From NCBI GenBank assembly GCA_024752435.1, contig CP103025.1, forward strand, positions 1,488,001 to 1,552,000: 64,000 nt of DNA. The letters run 5' to 3'. This DNA comes from Allantophomopsis cytisporea (lineage: Eukaryota > Ascomycota > Leotiomycetes > Phacidiales > Phacidiaceae). Shown here piece after piece: positions 33,670 to 45,396 of the stretch. Position 1 is the stretch's first letter. Every line of letters begins with the position of its first letter. The notes under the pieces are model-generated. The model had not been told where the DNA came from. It searched no databases and saw only the letters and a program-made list of their open reading frames with translations. A program made the position numbers and the translations under genes.

Positions 33670-35396
33670 TTACTGTTTCTTTGGGAGAATCTCTTCGGCA
33701 ACGCCCTTGTATTGCTCGTTTGGGATCTTCTCGGGAAGAGCATCGATTTTTGCAGCATCGGTCGAGGCTGGCTTCTCGGTAGCGCTCTGACCCTTGTGGA
33801 CCTGGCTGGCGAGGTCTTTGTCTTCGTCATGATCGAACATCTCCGTATCGTCTGAATCGGTCAGAACCTCTGTCCCATCTCCAAGTAGAATGATGCGCCC
33901 ACTTTGATTGCTGCTGAAACCTCTGTTGCTTTGCTCAATGTTCACATCATACCCACTGTCACTGTCATCGAAGTTGTGGTGAACACCTGGTCCGCGGAAC
34001 TCCGCTAGAAAATGTCAGAATGATATCAAGCTTCATTTCAGAGGGGTAACTTGCCATACTCTGGTGGAGCACATGGGCCATCACCATTGGCGACTCTCTT
34101 CGCGATCTCATCGTACCACTCCTCCTTCGTCTTACCTCCCAAAAGACCGACAATGCACATGGTCATGTTGTCACAACCAACACCGCCAGTCTCGGAGCTA
34201 GATGCGAGACAGTTATCCATCATGTTCTCACAAATCTTTTCAAGAGGTTGCTTAGCAGCAATACCACGTCTGACAAACTCAATGACTGCCTGCGAAGATT
34301 GGCAATCCCAAATACCTATAAACTTGTCAGTAATTTGGGTGTAGGACACAATCTCCACAACTGACCGTCACATGCAACCACAACAAACTCATCATCGCTG
34401 GAGATGTCATGTACAACAACATCTGGGAAGGCAGTAACAATCTGCTGCTCTGGGGAAAGCTCTGGACTCTTCTTGAACTCGAAGTCACCAATAGCTCTTG
34501 AAAGAGCAAGGTTTCCATTCACTCTTCCGAAATCAACAAATCCACCAGCGGCGCAAATTCGTGCTCTTTCGCCTATGTAAAAGTCAGCTGTGCTCATTGA
34601 ATATGACTCTCGTCTTTGTGTATCCTATATTTCTAACCCTCGTTTTGCGGCTTGTGGTCGAATGAAAGTGGCTTTGCCCGGCCCTTGACACCGAGGACAG
34701 TTCTGGAGTCACCAGCATTACCCTTGAAAACGTTAACATTGGCATATAAATTTGTAAGATTGAGCGATACATACGACGTAAATTTTCTTTGCAGAGATAA
34801 TACCAACTGTTGCGGTGCAACCAGAGACCTCTTCCTCATAACGAGGGTCTGTCTGATGTTAGCTGTGAAAGTGAGGCGCATTGATGTTTGAGACTGCTGA
34901 CCATTGAGGATTGCTCTGTCGGTGGCAAGGAAACCGTCCTTAAGAGCTTGTTCAAGATCACCCTTCTTGAAAGCTTCTTGCTTCGCGACGATTTGATGTA
35001 TATTTTCACCAGCGAACAAAGCAACCTTATCACCTCCATGACCATCGTAGACACCGAAGAATGACAATCTGTCTTCTTCAGTGGCCGGCTTTACCTCCTC
35101 ATCGCTCTGAGCCTGAAGGTCGAGGATTGTAGCATGAGCATCTTCCATGCTGATTCTCCATCCTTGCATGGCAGAGACACCATAGATGAGTCGCTTGTCA
35201 CCGCCGCTCGAGGAAGTCTAGAGTACATCGTGATGTATTAGCCATGATATTCGCCTTTTTTACCAACTTTTGTGCGCTCAGCCAACTCCATCAACACGCG
35301 TTTCCCTGCACTCAGCAGAGCCGTGGTGAGGGCATCAACACCGGCTGGACTTGTACACACCTTCTCGACAACCGGCTCAGAGAGAGTCTGCCCCAT
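33670..35396 (-). CDS. ptc2: PP2C-type Ser/Thr phosphatase, Ptc2/Ptc3 type
   Basis: This is a Mg/Mn-dependent phosphatase. The family acts on stress MAP kinases, checkpoint kinases and Ire1. Eight exons give 437 residues: 35396-35361, 35217-34902, 34848-34775, 34722-34638, 34572-34366, 34315-34055 and 34004-33670, where the fourth entry ends within the KPQNEGGERA region and the count is seven coding blocks in all. The N-terminus MGQTLSEPVVEK is a likely N-myristoylation signal (Gly2). PP2C motifs in order: SMEDAH, FFGVYDGHGG (metal Asp and Gly), GCTATV, GNAGDSRTVL, LSFDHKP, ACDGIWDC and GCDNMTM (metal Asp). The last intron has a GC donor (GCAAGT). The C-terminal 90 residues are acidic and disordered. 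The 12-codon first exon was found by following the conserved start. Confidence 0.93.
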
Positions 35397-37610
35397 ATTG
35401 CTGGCTGTTTGAGGGCCGTCGACTTTGCGTCGATCTCAATTCTCCGTTTTTCGGCTCTGCGCAAAGTGGGTGTGGGGGGCGGGGTATGGAGCGTGCTTTT
35501 TAGATGCCTGTCGGTCGATGTCGATAGGATGAGAGAGGAAGTGGCCGATGCTGGATGTTAGGCAGAGTGTGGAATCGATTCGCGGTCGGTGTTGTTGGGG
35601 ATTTTACTGGAGTCTTGTCGCGTGTGCGAGAGGTTCAAGATCGTGAGTCCACGGATAGGTAAGTATGTGGGCTCTTCTGTTATGTCATGTCTAAGTCGCT
35701 TGCGGCTAGGCCTGAGTGGACACCTGAATTTGTCTCTACCTAGGCGGCTTCGTCAGCCCTCATGTCGTATGGCTACCTGACAACAAGTACGAGCAGCAAG
35801 GCAAGACAAGGGAGACAGAACTAGAAAGCTCTTCGGAGGAAGAGTGTGAGAATGTATTGGAGATATATAGACAAAGACAGAATTATTATCATATAAAAGG
35901 GCTCGCTCAATCACGGTACTAGGGGGATTGACACACTTGAAAGGATTAAGTGCTGGTAAATTGATCACGGAGCACAATGCCCTGGCAAAGAATGGACAAG
36001 AATGGCACAAGTGGTATTCCGATATTGACATTGGCATTTGTTTTTCTAAATTCCCCGAATCCTGGGGATGTCTGATGAATTATTCTCCGTGATGTTTTCC
36101 ATCTTTTCATGCTGGGAATCACAACACAGGACCTCTATTTTGCCTCAATTCAGCCCAAACAGTATTCACCGTTTTCGTATGCAGCAAGCGGGTCATACCT
36201 TACCCTCGTGCAAAAGCGTGAAATTGCGGAGGCGAAGAGTTGATACAGTAGAATGGGAAGGAAGAAAAAAAGAAAAAGCTCTCGGAGTACAGCAAGCACG
36301 CAAGCATATCGCGCCACTTATCCACGTCCACCGCTGCAATCAGCCATGAACGTAGCGAACCATACACAGGGACAACAACGCTCCCCAGTGACTGTCATAA
36401 TTGCCTCAACAATGAGATAGCCACAAAGGACGAGACGGGGGATGGGCTGGTGCATTTTGCGTCTCACTCTCGTCAAGCCTACTGATCATCTCATATCTAC
36501 CAAGCAGCATAGCTATAGTCAAGCGAAGCACCTATCACAACAGACTGTAGACACCAAATAGAGAATCCCACTGCCAGGATAGTAAGAAGCTACAGTAAAC
36601 CGCATATTAGAATCCATCACGTGTCCATTTAGATCCGCCACAAGAACAGCAAAGCCTCAATCATTCGCAGTAGCGAAGCCCCAAGCTACGAAGAGTTGTC
36701 CAGAGCTCTCCCTCCCTTGCTTGCAATCTCACGGGTAAGCTGGTCCCAAGCTCCCTAGAAAGTCTGGGCCGGACCACACCACCGCTCAGACCACATGGTG
36801 AGCCCGCCCCCGACGCCAAATACTCCTATGTTGAGTGCCTGACATTGCTCGATGAGATGAAGAAGTGCTAGGTAGTGGCAGTATTCAAGTTATATATTTA
36901 TATGTACATTTTTACGAGGGGTGAGCCGTGCTTATAGAGAAGGGTCGTTCCTAGTGAGCAATAAATACCTCACAGTATTCAGACCTAACCTTGTAGAGAG
37001 GGTCCTGGAAAAGCGAGTAGCGGGAAGGAGCTCTTGAAAAATATCGAATTGGGCCGTGAGGATTGTTATAACAGTATCTGATCACAAGCTTGAAATAAAA
37101 CAGCTTCTAGGAATAGAACCCTTCAGTGTGCTCTCCATAACAGTGAATAGAGGAATCTTAGTATGACTGCAGGAGCCAACAAGTAAATCGTTCGTAAAAA
37201 GATGTTACTCTGCAATAGAATGCGGCTCTATGTCCAGTTGACATGGCACAAGCTCTGGAATAAGACTTTCAATATCAGATTTTCATTCACACATTCAATC
37301 ATTGGTCGGCTTCTAAATGTTAACGAAGAGGTCGTTGGTGAATGAGCGCACTTTGGGAACATCGCCAACTTCAGATGTGTGATATCTTAGAATCAGAGTA
37401 GTAGTTGCTCATCCTTTAGGCTGACCTTGACAAGGTATAGCTCCCAACTGTTGTGAGCAAGACAAGACCATGCAGTTTCTGGACTTTAGCTAATAGAATA
37501 ATACATTACTATCCTCATTATCAATACTACATAAAATAACCTACTCTCAAATCCGAATACAAGAACAGTGGTATCAGTGATATTAAAAACTCAACCCTCA
37601 ATCATTACCC
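35397..37610. other. 2.2-kb intergenic region
   Basis: The region lies between the start of the PP2C gene and the end of the Axl2-like gene. The first few hundred bases should be the PP2C promoter. No supported gene, RNA gene or repeat is seen. The part from about 36850 to 37600 is AT-rich. Confidence 0.5.
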
Positions 37611-40600
37611 CTACAGGAACGCGTCCCCTCTAGCTGGTGAGCTCTCCGGATCGGCCCCGAGATGACTAGCAGTAACACTGAGATCCCTCTTCGGCGTCGC
37701 CACACTAACGGGTCTCCTCTCGGGCCCATCATCCCAACGCATACCCCTCACTGGGATAGGATTGGGACTGGCCGCAAGATTCAAGCTCGGCCTGGCCTCC
37801 GCTTGTGCAAGTTGTGGGCTATCCTCATCATCATACTCGATGATATTCCCCTGAGAGTCACGTCCAATACTCCTTGTGCTTCTCCCATCCCAGCTCGAGC
37901 GATTAAGTGAACTGCCGCGCCGTAACTGATCAGTGATAAAGTCTCGCTCATACGCTGTATACTTCTCCTCGTTGTCGTACGAGCCCTCTGAGTGCGGGGT
38001 GCTCGCGTCATGGAAGCGGGAACTGGAGTCAGAGAATGACTGCAGGGAGGTGCGGAAGCGCCCCATACTTTGGCGGAATCGGTCGATGTAGCCGGACAAC
38101 TGGCGGTTGCCTTCTTGAGTCGAGGCGTATGAGATGCCGAGACCTTGATTGTGGGTGTAGTCCTGCTGAGAGATGGTGCGAAGGGCTCCAGCGACTTGCT
38201 GCTCGAGACTACGCGGATTAAGAGAGCCCTCGATCTGTGCGGCAAGGGCATCATTGGTCTCCGAGACGGTTGGAATAGCGGGGGAGACAGAGTTTGAATA
38301 GCCACGACGAGATCTTGATGACTTTTTAGAGCGGGAGCGTGATGAGGCAGTCCGCGAGGAACTGGCGAAGAAAGGTGAGCCACCGCCTGCTCGTCGACTG
38401 ATAGATCGATTGTTAATTGAGAGGTGGTCTGACGAAGGCAATGCTGGGCTTGGTGGGACGAGCTTCAAGGTCTTCGATTCGCCTTCGGGGTACAAGACGT
38501 CTGTGCTCACACTCACTCCACTGCAGTTGCTTCTCCGAGTTCCATTGTCGGCATCGACGACCTGAACTGTTATCCACGAAGATGACTTGGCAAGTCTAGG
38601 TCCTGCTTTGTTTGGTACAGTCAAATAGGAGCTTCGCACAACACCATGGCCTGGAGGACCAAACGATGGGCGCTTTTGAACACCACTGATTCTCCTGCTT
38701 CCTGGGAATCTCGATATAGGTTCCCTTTTGCCGTGTCCAGCACCACTTTCTCTCCTGCCTAGACTGCCTACCCCTGCAAGTTGACTCAGTGGGCGGCTGT
38801 CTGGTCTCCTTGGCATCGGTGGTTCACTTTGTTGATCCTGTCCATATGCAACATCCGGAGTTTTTTGTATGCTATCGCCAGAAGGCTTATCACTCGAACT
38901 TCCAGTGTATTGCGAAAGACCCGACAGTCTTGCGAAAGTTTGTCCAGAATTGATTTCGCTCGACAGACTCAAGGGGAAAGACCGAGACTCTCTCCTCGCC
39001 GTAAAACTATGCGCCCCATGTTTCCTCGAGAAGTTCCGAGGCATGATATTCCCCGATGAGCGCGATCGAGTTCTCATGGTAGGCATAGATCCGGCCTGCG
39101 TTGACTTCCAAGAACCATTTTCTGGAGCCAGCTCATTGGCGGAAACCGCCTTTGTTTGAACGTTCAAATTTCGAGATTCTCTGTTGGAACTATCAGTCCC
39201 TGACATACCAGAAGTTGTCTCCGAGCGTTTCAATGCATCATGTATATACCTTTTCGAATAATTGTGCTGCTCAGTGTTGTAATCAGGGGCCGAAGAAAAT
39301 TGCGTTTGGTTTTCCCTGCTTTTCTCGGACAAGAACTTTCCACCAGACGGACCAATTTCCACAATCCCGAGCGGAGCAGATATGTCGTGTTTGGTGGGAG
39401 TCGTCGGCCGACTATACTTTTTCTTACGTCGGAGGCAGAGTAGACACAGTAGTAGTGCTAGGAACACAACCGCTATCGGGATGACGACTGCTGCAGCTAT
39501 AACACCAGAGCTCAATTTGGCATTCGTTATTTTATTTGAGCTTGTTTCTGTGGATATTGCTGCTGATGCATGGGCAGTTGCTGCACTTGTAGTACTGGAG
39601 GTGATCCCTGCTGAGACGACATGTAAAGTAAGAGATTGAGTACTGGTAAGAGAAGACGACTTTGTAGTAGCCTTGAAAGAAACTTTCACTGTCAAAGGTT
39701 GTGAATTCGATGGCACATTTCCGGATAAGATAAGTGACTTCGAATCGAACGAGAGCCAAGTGGTCGGGGGAGAGAAAGTCGCTGTGACATCTACATTAGA
39801 AGCATCTGAGACAAATGAACTGAAATTCTGAGAGAAAGACTCTCCGGCGGTGGCATTGATTGCTGGAAAGTCTGATGTGAAGATTTTCGAAGTAATATTG
39901 AGAGCAACCGTAGCATTTGCAACATCCCCATACACGTCCGTTACTGTAATAGTCACGTTGGTCGAATTAGCATCCATTGGTGGTATTCCATTCAACTCGA
40001 ACGTCGAGTTGTCAAATGAAAGCCAATTTGGAGTGCTCGCAACCACAGTAGCTATATCCGTGCTGTTCGCTATTGAGCCACTCAACATGAGAGTTCCACC
40101 GAGATCAGAATATGAGAATTTCGTCCCAGCTGTGGCATTGGTGGTAGTGTACGCATTCTTGAATGCTAGCGCATGCGGTCCAACGACGATGTTGAATAGC
40201 AAGGTTGTTCCAGAGAAACCTTCGATATCAGATGCAATGAGCTTGAATCCAAAGCTCCTGGGTGACTGGGCCGATGGAGAAGCGTCTGGTGTTCGACCCA
40301 TGAATGTCAAGCCTGGACCTCCAAACCGAATCCAAGATGGCATTGGGGTGTCATCAGAGGTCATGGCATAATAACTGAGTCCTGATGTAGAACCATTTTC
40401 TTGGAAAGTATCGGATGCAAATTGAAATTGAAATGGCGTAGAAGGATAGAAAATTATGGACGAAGGCGCTGAATACAATCCGAACGTGGGCAGTTGAGAT
40501 ATGAGAGGCACTCCTAAGACAGGTCCAGTACCTGCACGAACCACCAACGTAGTGTTCATGGCGATTGATCCCGTCGCATCCATAGCCGTGATCTGGATGA

Positions 40601-40868
40601 TAGGGTCTGTATTTATATCGCTTTCAGAAGGAGTCCCCGATAACGTTCTCGTAGCGCTATCTAAGGTAAGCCATGGTGGAGAATTCGACAGCGCGTAAAT
40701 CATTGGATAGTCAGAGGTGAACGTCGTCGGCGAAAAGCTGAAGTCGAATAGCTGCGACACCCTTGCAACAGGAGGGACCTGTGAATTAATCGGGTAGGAT
40801 ATCTTCGGAATCGCCTGAACGAAAGCACCCCAAATGCCCAACTCGACCCAGAACCTCAAGCCTAACAT
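37611..40868 (-). CDS. axl2: Axl2/Bud10-like transmembrane protein with cadherin-like domains
   Basis: In yeast this type I plasma-membrane protein marks growth sites and anchors septins. In moulds it acts in septation and conidiation. The intron-free frame from the ATG at 40868 encodes 1085 residues. A signal peptide (about 1-19) is followed by several dystroglycan-type cadherin-like (CADG) repeats to about residue 430, recognised by SPPWLTLDSATRTLSGTP-type and NWLSFDNSTFELNGIPP-type strands and many Asn-X-Ser/Thr sites. One membrane span (AAAVVIPIAVVFLALLLCLL) lies near residue 460, followed by a Cys and a RRKKK stop-transfer patch. The roughly 600-residue cytoplasmic part is Ser/Arg-rich and disordered. 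An upstream open stretch has no ATG and is left out. Confidence 0.9.
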   Translation of the reverse strand: MLGLRFWVELGIWGAFVQAIPKISYPINSQVPPVARVSQLFDFSFSPTTFTSDYPMIYALSNSPPWLTLDSATRTLSGTPSESDINTDPIIQITAMDATGSIAMNTTLVVRAGTGPVLGVPLISQLPTFGLYSAPSSIIFYPSTPFQFQFASDTFQENGSTSGLSYYAMTSDDTPMPSWIRFGGPGLTFMGRTPDASPSAQSPRSFGFKLIASDIEGFSGTTLLFNIVVGPHALAFKNAYTTTNATAGTKFSYSDLGGTLMLSGSIANSTDIATVVASTPNWLSFDNSTFELNGIPPMDANSTNVTITVTDVYGDVANATVALNITSKIFTSDFPAINATAGESFSQNFSSFVSDASNVDVTATFSPPTTWLSFDSKSLILSGNVPSNSQPLTVKVSFKATTKSSSLTSTQSLTLHVVSAGITSSTTSAATAHASAAISTETSSNKITNAKLSSGVIAAAVVIPIAVVFLALLLCLLCLRRKKKYSRPTTPTKHDISAPLGIVEIGPSGGKFLSEKSRENQTQFSSAPDYNTEQHNYSKRYIHDALKRSETTSGMSGTDSSNRESRNLNVQTKAVSANELAPENGSWKSTQAGSMPTMRTRSRSSGNIMPRNFSRKHGAHSFTARRESRSFPLSLSSEINSGQTFARLSGLSQYTGSSSDKPSGDSIQKTPDVAYGQDQQSEPPMPRRPDSRPLSQLAGVGSLGRRESGAGHGKREPISRFPGSRRISGVQKRPSFGPPGHGVVRSSYLTVPNKAGPRLAKSSSWITVQVVDADNGTRRSNCSGVSVSTDVLYPEGESKTLKLVPPSPALPSSDHLSINNRSISRRAGGGSPFFASSSRTASSRSRSKKSSRSRRGYSNSVSPAIPTVSETNDALAAQIEGSLNPRSLEQQVAGALRTISQQDYTHNQGLGISYASTQEGNRQLSGYIDRFRQSMGRFRTSLQSFSDSSSRFHDASTPHSEGSYDNEEKYTAYERDFITDQLRRGSSLNRSSWDGRSTRSIGRDSQGNIIEYDDEDSPQLAQAEARPSLNLAASPNPIPVRGMRWDDGPERRPVSVATPKRDLSVTASHLGADPESSPARGDAFL

Positions 40869-42381
40869 GATGACGCGAAGTCTTAGTATAGTCAGGGCCT
40901 TTAAAGAAAGATTGGCCCTTCCTCGAAACCACAATTATAGACCTCTCAAACCCCCACAAATAACATGCAGATGCGAAACCGACAAAGAACAGACAAAATG
41001 TATAAGATTTCTTGAAAGGAAGAAGAGAAAGCGAGGAAAAGAGTGGATAGGCATGAGGGAAAAAGAGAACGTGGTGCGAGTTGCTATGGTGAAGCTAGTT
41101 GACCAAAGGGTGACATCGAAGAAAGGGAGTTGATGTTTTGCTCCTTGCTTCAGGTGCCCTAAAGTGCCCCCAACGTCCAAGCCTCGTCATGACACGAAAT
41201 AAGAAGAGTAGAACTCACATAAAGAATGACCTACTGCAAGGCCTTTGGTACCGTTCAGGAATCATAAAGGTACCGGCGAGTTTGTGGCCAGAGAGACCAC
41301 AACAGTCCACTCACCTTCGAAGTGTGGGACAGATGAAGCTCTCAACTCAACTTGGTCTGAACTCTTCTATCATAAACAGTGAACGGGGATAGACTTTGAA
41401 TCCGTTGGGTTGATTGGCAAAGAAGAGCCATAAGAAGCTGACAAGGTCAATTGTAAGTTCCCCGTTGTTGTTCGAGTGTCCCCCCAGGGACGGGGCGGAA
41501 TGTAGCGTCCCGGCGGCGGCCGGGTACTGCAAAACAAAACTGATCAATCAGATCGAAGTATTCTGCAAAGAAATAGAAGGTGATTCGCTCCTTTAATTAT
41601 GCGGTACCCTACCGCCAGACACTAGAGTTTCTTCCCGGTCCTTGGGAATTGTCGCTATCAGACTTTCCACTGGCACATACAAGAAGCATGCCAGGTCCGC
41701 AAAACAAGCAGTATCCTGTGTATTGTTACCATGGATATAACACTATATAATCTCCACAGTGTACTTGAATCCTCCTGAAGAGTAAAGTACGAAGATATCA
41801 TGAATCAGACATATAAGTGTGATACTGTCTCAATCATGATATCTCCAACCTTAGTGCTCCCTCCAAGCTGCCCCGGGCACGGTATAGGGCGTGTCCCCAT
41901 AATCTCCGTCTTGCCATCTTGCTCCCTTTCCATGGCAAACCTATACACAGCAGTACTTGACAGTACTATTTCATCAAGGAAGCCGCCATCTCATGGCCAG
42001 AGATGGTGCTTCCAGTCTACTTTAGTGATGAAATAAGGGATGTCGTTACCAAGGGAGATACCGGATTTTCATTTCGCCGGTCAGGAATGTTAATAGTCTG
42101 CCAATTCAGTGAAGGGGCATGAGAACAGCGAAGCATCAAGACAAGCGGCTTCGGAGATGAAATTCGCACGACGAGTTTAAAAAGTATGCAGGCATCGTTG
42201 CAATGTAACCTAACATCGAACCCGTCCAGGACGAGGTTACCTTAACGCGTGCGGTCACAAACGCATCGTTCCAGCCTGAAGCGCCAGGCCACAAATAATA
42301 TATTCTTCGACGACAACCCCACCAAGAGCCCCAGAATCCAAGAGTCAAGCACCTCAAACGGCTCTCCACAGACCGCACACA
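40869..42381. promoter_or_regulatory. Divergent intergenic region between axl2 and the methyltransferase gene
   Basis: The region must hold both promoters. A short GC-rich patch with GGGACG/CGTCCC pairing lies near 41482-41525. No gene is seen. Confidence 0.5.
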
Positions 42382-43270
42382 ATGCCGGCACGCTCTCCCT
42401 CTCCCGAATTCTCGCCCCTTGCGATAGGAGAGGACTTGACACCCCTACCAACATACAAGCCCGCATCAACAACATCAATTGACTTCTCCGGCCTACTCTC
42501 GCCACCGCTCAAGCTGCATGAGGACCTAGCATCCGGCTGCGGAGGCCAGCTATGGCCAGCGGGGATGGTGCTATCGAAGTACATGCTACGGGAGCACCGG
42601 GATTTAAAGAGCGAGAAGATGTTTGTACGCCTCCGAGTCCTTTCACCCCCAGAATGAGGGATCCCACCAGGAAAGCAATTGCGTTAAAGGGGGATCCGCA
42701 CATGGTGTTTGCATGGGCACAGTTGAAGGACATGACTGATGTGATCATCGCAGACTTGAGCTCGGCGCCGGAGGCGGTCTCGTTGGCCTGGCAGTTGCCA
42801 TCGGCTGCGAGGTCGAGAGCCCGGTGGTGATTACGGACCAGGAGAACATGTACCCGCTGATGCAGCAGAACATTGCACTCAATGGCTTGGAGAAGCGGGT
42901 GCGGGCTGAGGTGCTGGACTGGTATGCCTCTTCCTCTTCACATCCCCTGCTCATAACCATATAAAACATGAAAATTGACTTCTATAGGGGCTCGCCGTTG
43001 ACTTTGCAGGATGTGCCATCAGTAGTGCTGGCTGCCGACTGCGTGTATTTCGAGCCGGCTTTCCCGTTACTCCTCAAAACGCTTACCGAGTTGCTGGAGC
43101 AGAATCATGATTGCGTCATCTACTTTTGCTTTAAGAAAAGGCGGAGAGCCGATATGCAATTTATGAAGGCTGCGAAGAAGGCGTTTCGGGTGGAGGAGAT
43201 AGAAGATTTGGACAAGGCTGTATGGAGTCGGGAGGGACTTTTCCTGTATACATTTAGGTGGAAGGGATGA
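42382..43270 (+). CDS. efm6: Efm6/METTL21-like protein lysine methyltransferase
   Basis: Three exons, 42382-42620, 42754-42921 and 42988-43270, encode 229 residues. It is a seven-beta-strand SAM-dependent methyltransferase of the METTL21 group. The entry motif LKLHEDLASGCGGQLWPAG is followed by the SAM-binding loop ELGAGGGLVGLA, which is formed only when the first intron (133 nt, GTTTGT donor, CGCAG acceptor) is removed. VVITDQ carries the acidic ribose contact, and ADCVYFEPAFPLL carries the family's post-motif (DxxY-like). In yeast, Efm6 methylates elongation factor eEF1A. The exact substrate here is inferred. The family is firm and the Efm6 orthology is likely. Confidence 0.85.
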
Positions 43271-44062
43271 GGGTTGAGAGATGAAGCATAGAGCCTGAGG
43301 AATAGTGAAAGGAATGGTAGGATGAATTATGAACGGATAGATGTGCATAGATTGGGATGTGGCTGTGTATCAGCGAGTGGATAGAGAAGAGATATAGATC
43401 AGTTAGAGTGTAGATCACCAAAAGCTTAGAAATTGCTTCTTCAGCCCTATAAGATGAACAGATAGTATTAACCCGGCACCCCCAATCTTACGCATGTAAT
43501 GCAGCAATCAATGAACCTTAACGGGCAATACGAGAAGGAATTAGGATCGTGGAGGATACGAAAGCATTGACACTCATCATTTTATTCAACGGTCATCATA
43601 ATTACGAGACATGTCGATCACGAGGCCAAAAGGCCAGCACAGCCGAAAAGGCAAATAAACGCAAGTAAATCAGTGTATTTGCAATTCAAAAGCGTTGCAG
43701 CACACCCCAGTCTATAATATATACAATAGAAAAAGCAACTTGCTCTTCAAAGCGAGAGACAAAGTGACATGCAATGTACAAAATCGATCCTGTTGTTTCA
43801 GATTCCCCCCTCCTTGGGAGCTTACAGCCCAACAAATCCTTAAAATTGTGAAAAGAGGGCCCAGGTATTGTGTATGTTTTGTGTTCCTTTCCCATCCAGT
43901 GGCCATGCGCAAAAGGGTTCAAATGAGATTCGTGAGATCGGAACTAGCCGATCAATGTGATATGCATTATGCTGAAAGGTCAACTCTCGAAGCATAGTAG
44001 GTTCATGGGTCATCCAGTGCGGGGTATATAGGACACTCTTCTTTCATTTATAAGGAAACAAT
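43271..44062. other. Convergent intergenic region
   Basis: The region holds the 3' ends of the methyltransferase and expansin-like genes. I see no other feature. Confidence 0.5.
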
Positions 44063-45001
44063 CTAGTTGAACCACCACTCGGCCTCAGCACGACCAATGG
44101 CCTCATCGGCGAGAGCAGTAAAAGCCATGACGGAAAGATCGATGCTGTTACCAGTGCAGCCCATGCACTTATCGACAACGGTAGCCTGAGTGGTCTTACC
44201 TCCGTAGCTGATGGTTACGGTCTGTCCACAGTATGGGTTACCGTTGGATTGGGTGCCCATCATCTCATATGGGAGAGCAATAACGGCCTCGCTGTCTCCA
44301 TCGGATGTGATACCACAAGCTCCAAGACCGGCAGTGTAGTAAGTGATATCACCGGAGCAAGGGCTAGACTCAGAGCAGCCAGAGGTGGAAGCGCCGCTTC
44401 CGCTTGAGGATGCAGCAGAAGTGGTGGCCGCGGCAGTGGAAGTAGTAGAGGATGGAGCAACGTAGGTGGAAGTTGGAGTCTCAGTGGTGGTTGGAGCAAC
44501 GTAGGTAGAAGAGGTGGTTGGAGCAACGTAAGTAGAAGATGGAGTCTCCGAGGTGGTTGGAGCGACGTAGGTAGAGGTTGGGGTCTCAGAAGTGGTTGGA
44601 GCAACATAGGTAGAAGACGAAGTCTCCAAGGTAGTTGGCGCAACGTAGGTGGAGGAAGGCTCCACGGAAACGGTCAGACCAACAGAGATGGAAAGTGGAG
44701 ATGGCGACTCGGAAACCTGGACGAATTGAGCTGCAGATTCGGTAGAAGCTGCTTCGGAGGTAGAGGTGGCAGAGGTAGCGACCACGGTGGTCGAGGCCTC
44801 GGTGGTTGCAGCTTCCGTAGAGGAAGTCTCATCAGCGTTGAAGTAGATGGTCTTGACGACGCCAATAGTGGTGGTGGTCCATTCGACTTCCACATCAGTG
44901 ACCCAAACAACATCCTCGTGACGGCGACGGTGTTGGTGAGCTGGCTGCGCGAGAGCAGTAGCAGAAAGGAGGGAAACAAGAGCAATGGTGAAAGACTTCA
45001 T
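44063..45001 (-). CDS. Secreted expansin-like double-psi beta-barrel protein with Ser/Thr-rich repeats
   Basis: The single-exon frame of 312 residues starts at the ATG at 45001. An upstream open stretch has no ATG. A signal peptide (about 1-18) is followed by an RRR-containing site that may be cleaved. A Ser/Thr/Val-rich region then holds about six copies of a STYVAPTT-(S/T)ETP repeat (about residues 115-185), probably heavily O-glycosylated. The last 105 residues form an RlpA/barwin-like double-psi barrel: GDITYYTAGLGACG, NPYCGQTV, and a TVVDKCMGC / IDLSVMAF pair with the conserved Asp and Cys residues. Fungal proteins of this design are wall-bound or secreted and are often wall- or plant-related. 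Expansin-type loosening is possible but not shown. Confidence 0.88.
   Translation of the reverse strand: MKSFTIALVSLLSATALAQPAHQHRRRHEDVVWVTDVEVEWTTTTIGVVKTIYFNADETSSTEAATTEASTTVVATSATSTSEAASTESAAQFVQVSESPSPLSISVGLTVSVEPSSTYVAPTTLETSSSTYVAPTTSETPTSTYVAPTTSETPSSTYVAPTTSSTYVAPTTTETPTSTYVAPSSTTSTAAATTSAASSSGSGASTSGCSESSPCSGDITYYTAGLGACGITSDGDSEAVIALPYEMMGTQSNGNPYCGQTVTISYGGKTTQATVVDKCMGCTGNSIDLSVMAFTALADEAIGRAEAEWWFN
44451..44662 (-). repeat. In-frame 30-42-nt coding repeat, about 6 copies
   Basis: The units encode STYVAPTT followed by variants of SETP or TETP. One copy lacks the ETP part. Such arrays often vary in copy number between strains. Confidence 0.85.
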
Positions 45002-45375
45002 TTTGATATTGGGTATGTTGACTTTTGGTCGAAGATTCGTAGGTAAACTTTTGTTGCTTTTGGATTTTGGATTTGGCTTTTTCAAAAAGATGGTATGATG
45101 CGTTTCGTGAATATCTGATAGTGCAGAGTAGGGAGAGTGTGTGTATATGCGAATGAGAATCGATATCTCAAGAGTGGTCAGAAAGGGATCTGAAAGGAAT
45201 GTGAGTTATGAGCACAATCAATGAGCGTCAAGCCGTGAATGAGAGTGTTGATGAGCAGGAGAAAGAGAATCGAGAAGTCAGATGGGACGAGGGTGTTGGG
45301 TTCTTAAGAATGGCTCATTATGCAGTGCGTGCTCCACCATTCCCCATGCTCTTTGTCACTCTGTTTCTCTGTGAG

Positions 45376-45396
45376 TGGATGGATGGATGGATGGAA
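45376..45396. repeat. GGAT microsatellite
   Basis: About five GGAT units are seen, the same motif class as the arrays at 6244 and 28430. Confidence 0.85.

Noticed and set aside
34055..34065. GT donor just upstream of the GC donor in the PP2C gene
   Set aside because: Using it shifts the frame and leads to a stop shortly after the join, losing the open 110-codon tail.
40869..40934. Longer N-terminus for the Axl2-like protein
   Set aside because: The extension starts at TTG and would place 22 charged residues before a good signal peptide. The ATG at 40868 is better.
45002..45085. Longer N-terminus for the expansin-like protein
   Set aside because: The extension lacks an ATG and is Lys/Asn-rich. 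The ATG at 45001 begins a normal signal peptide.
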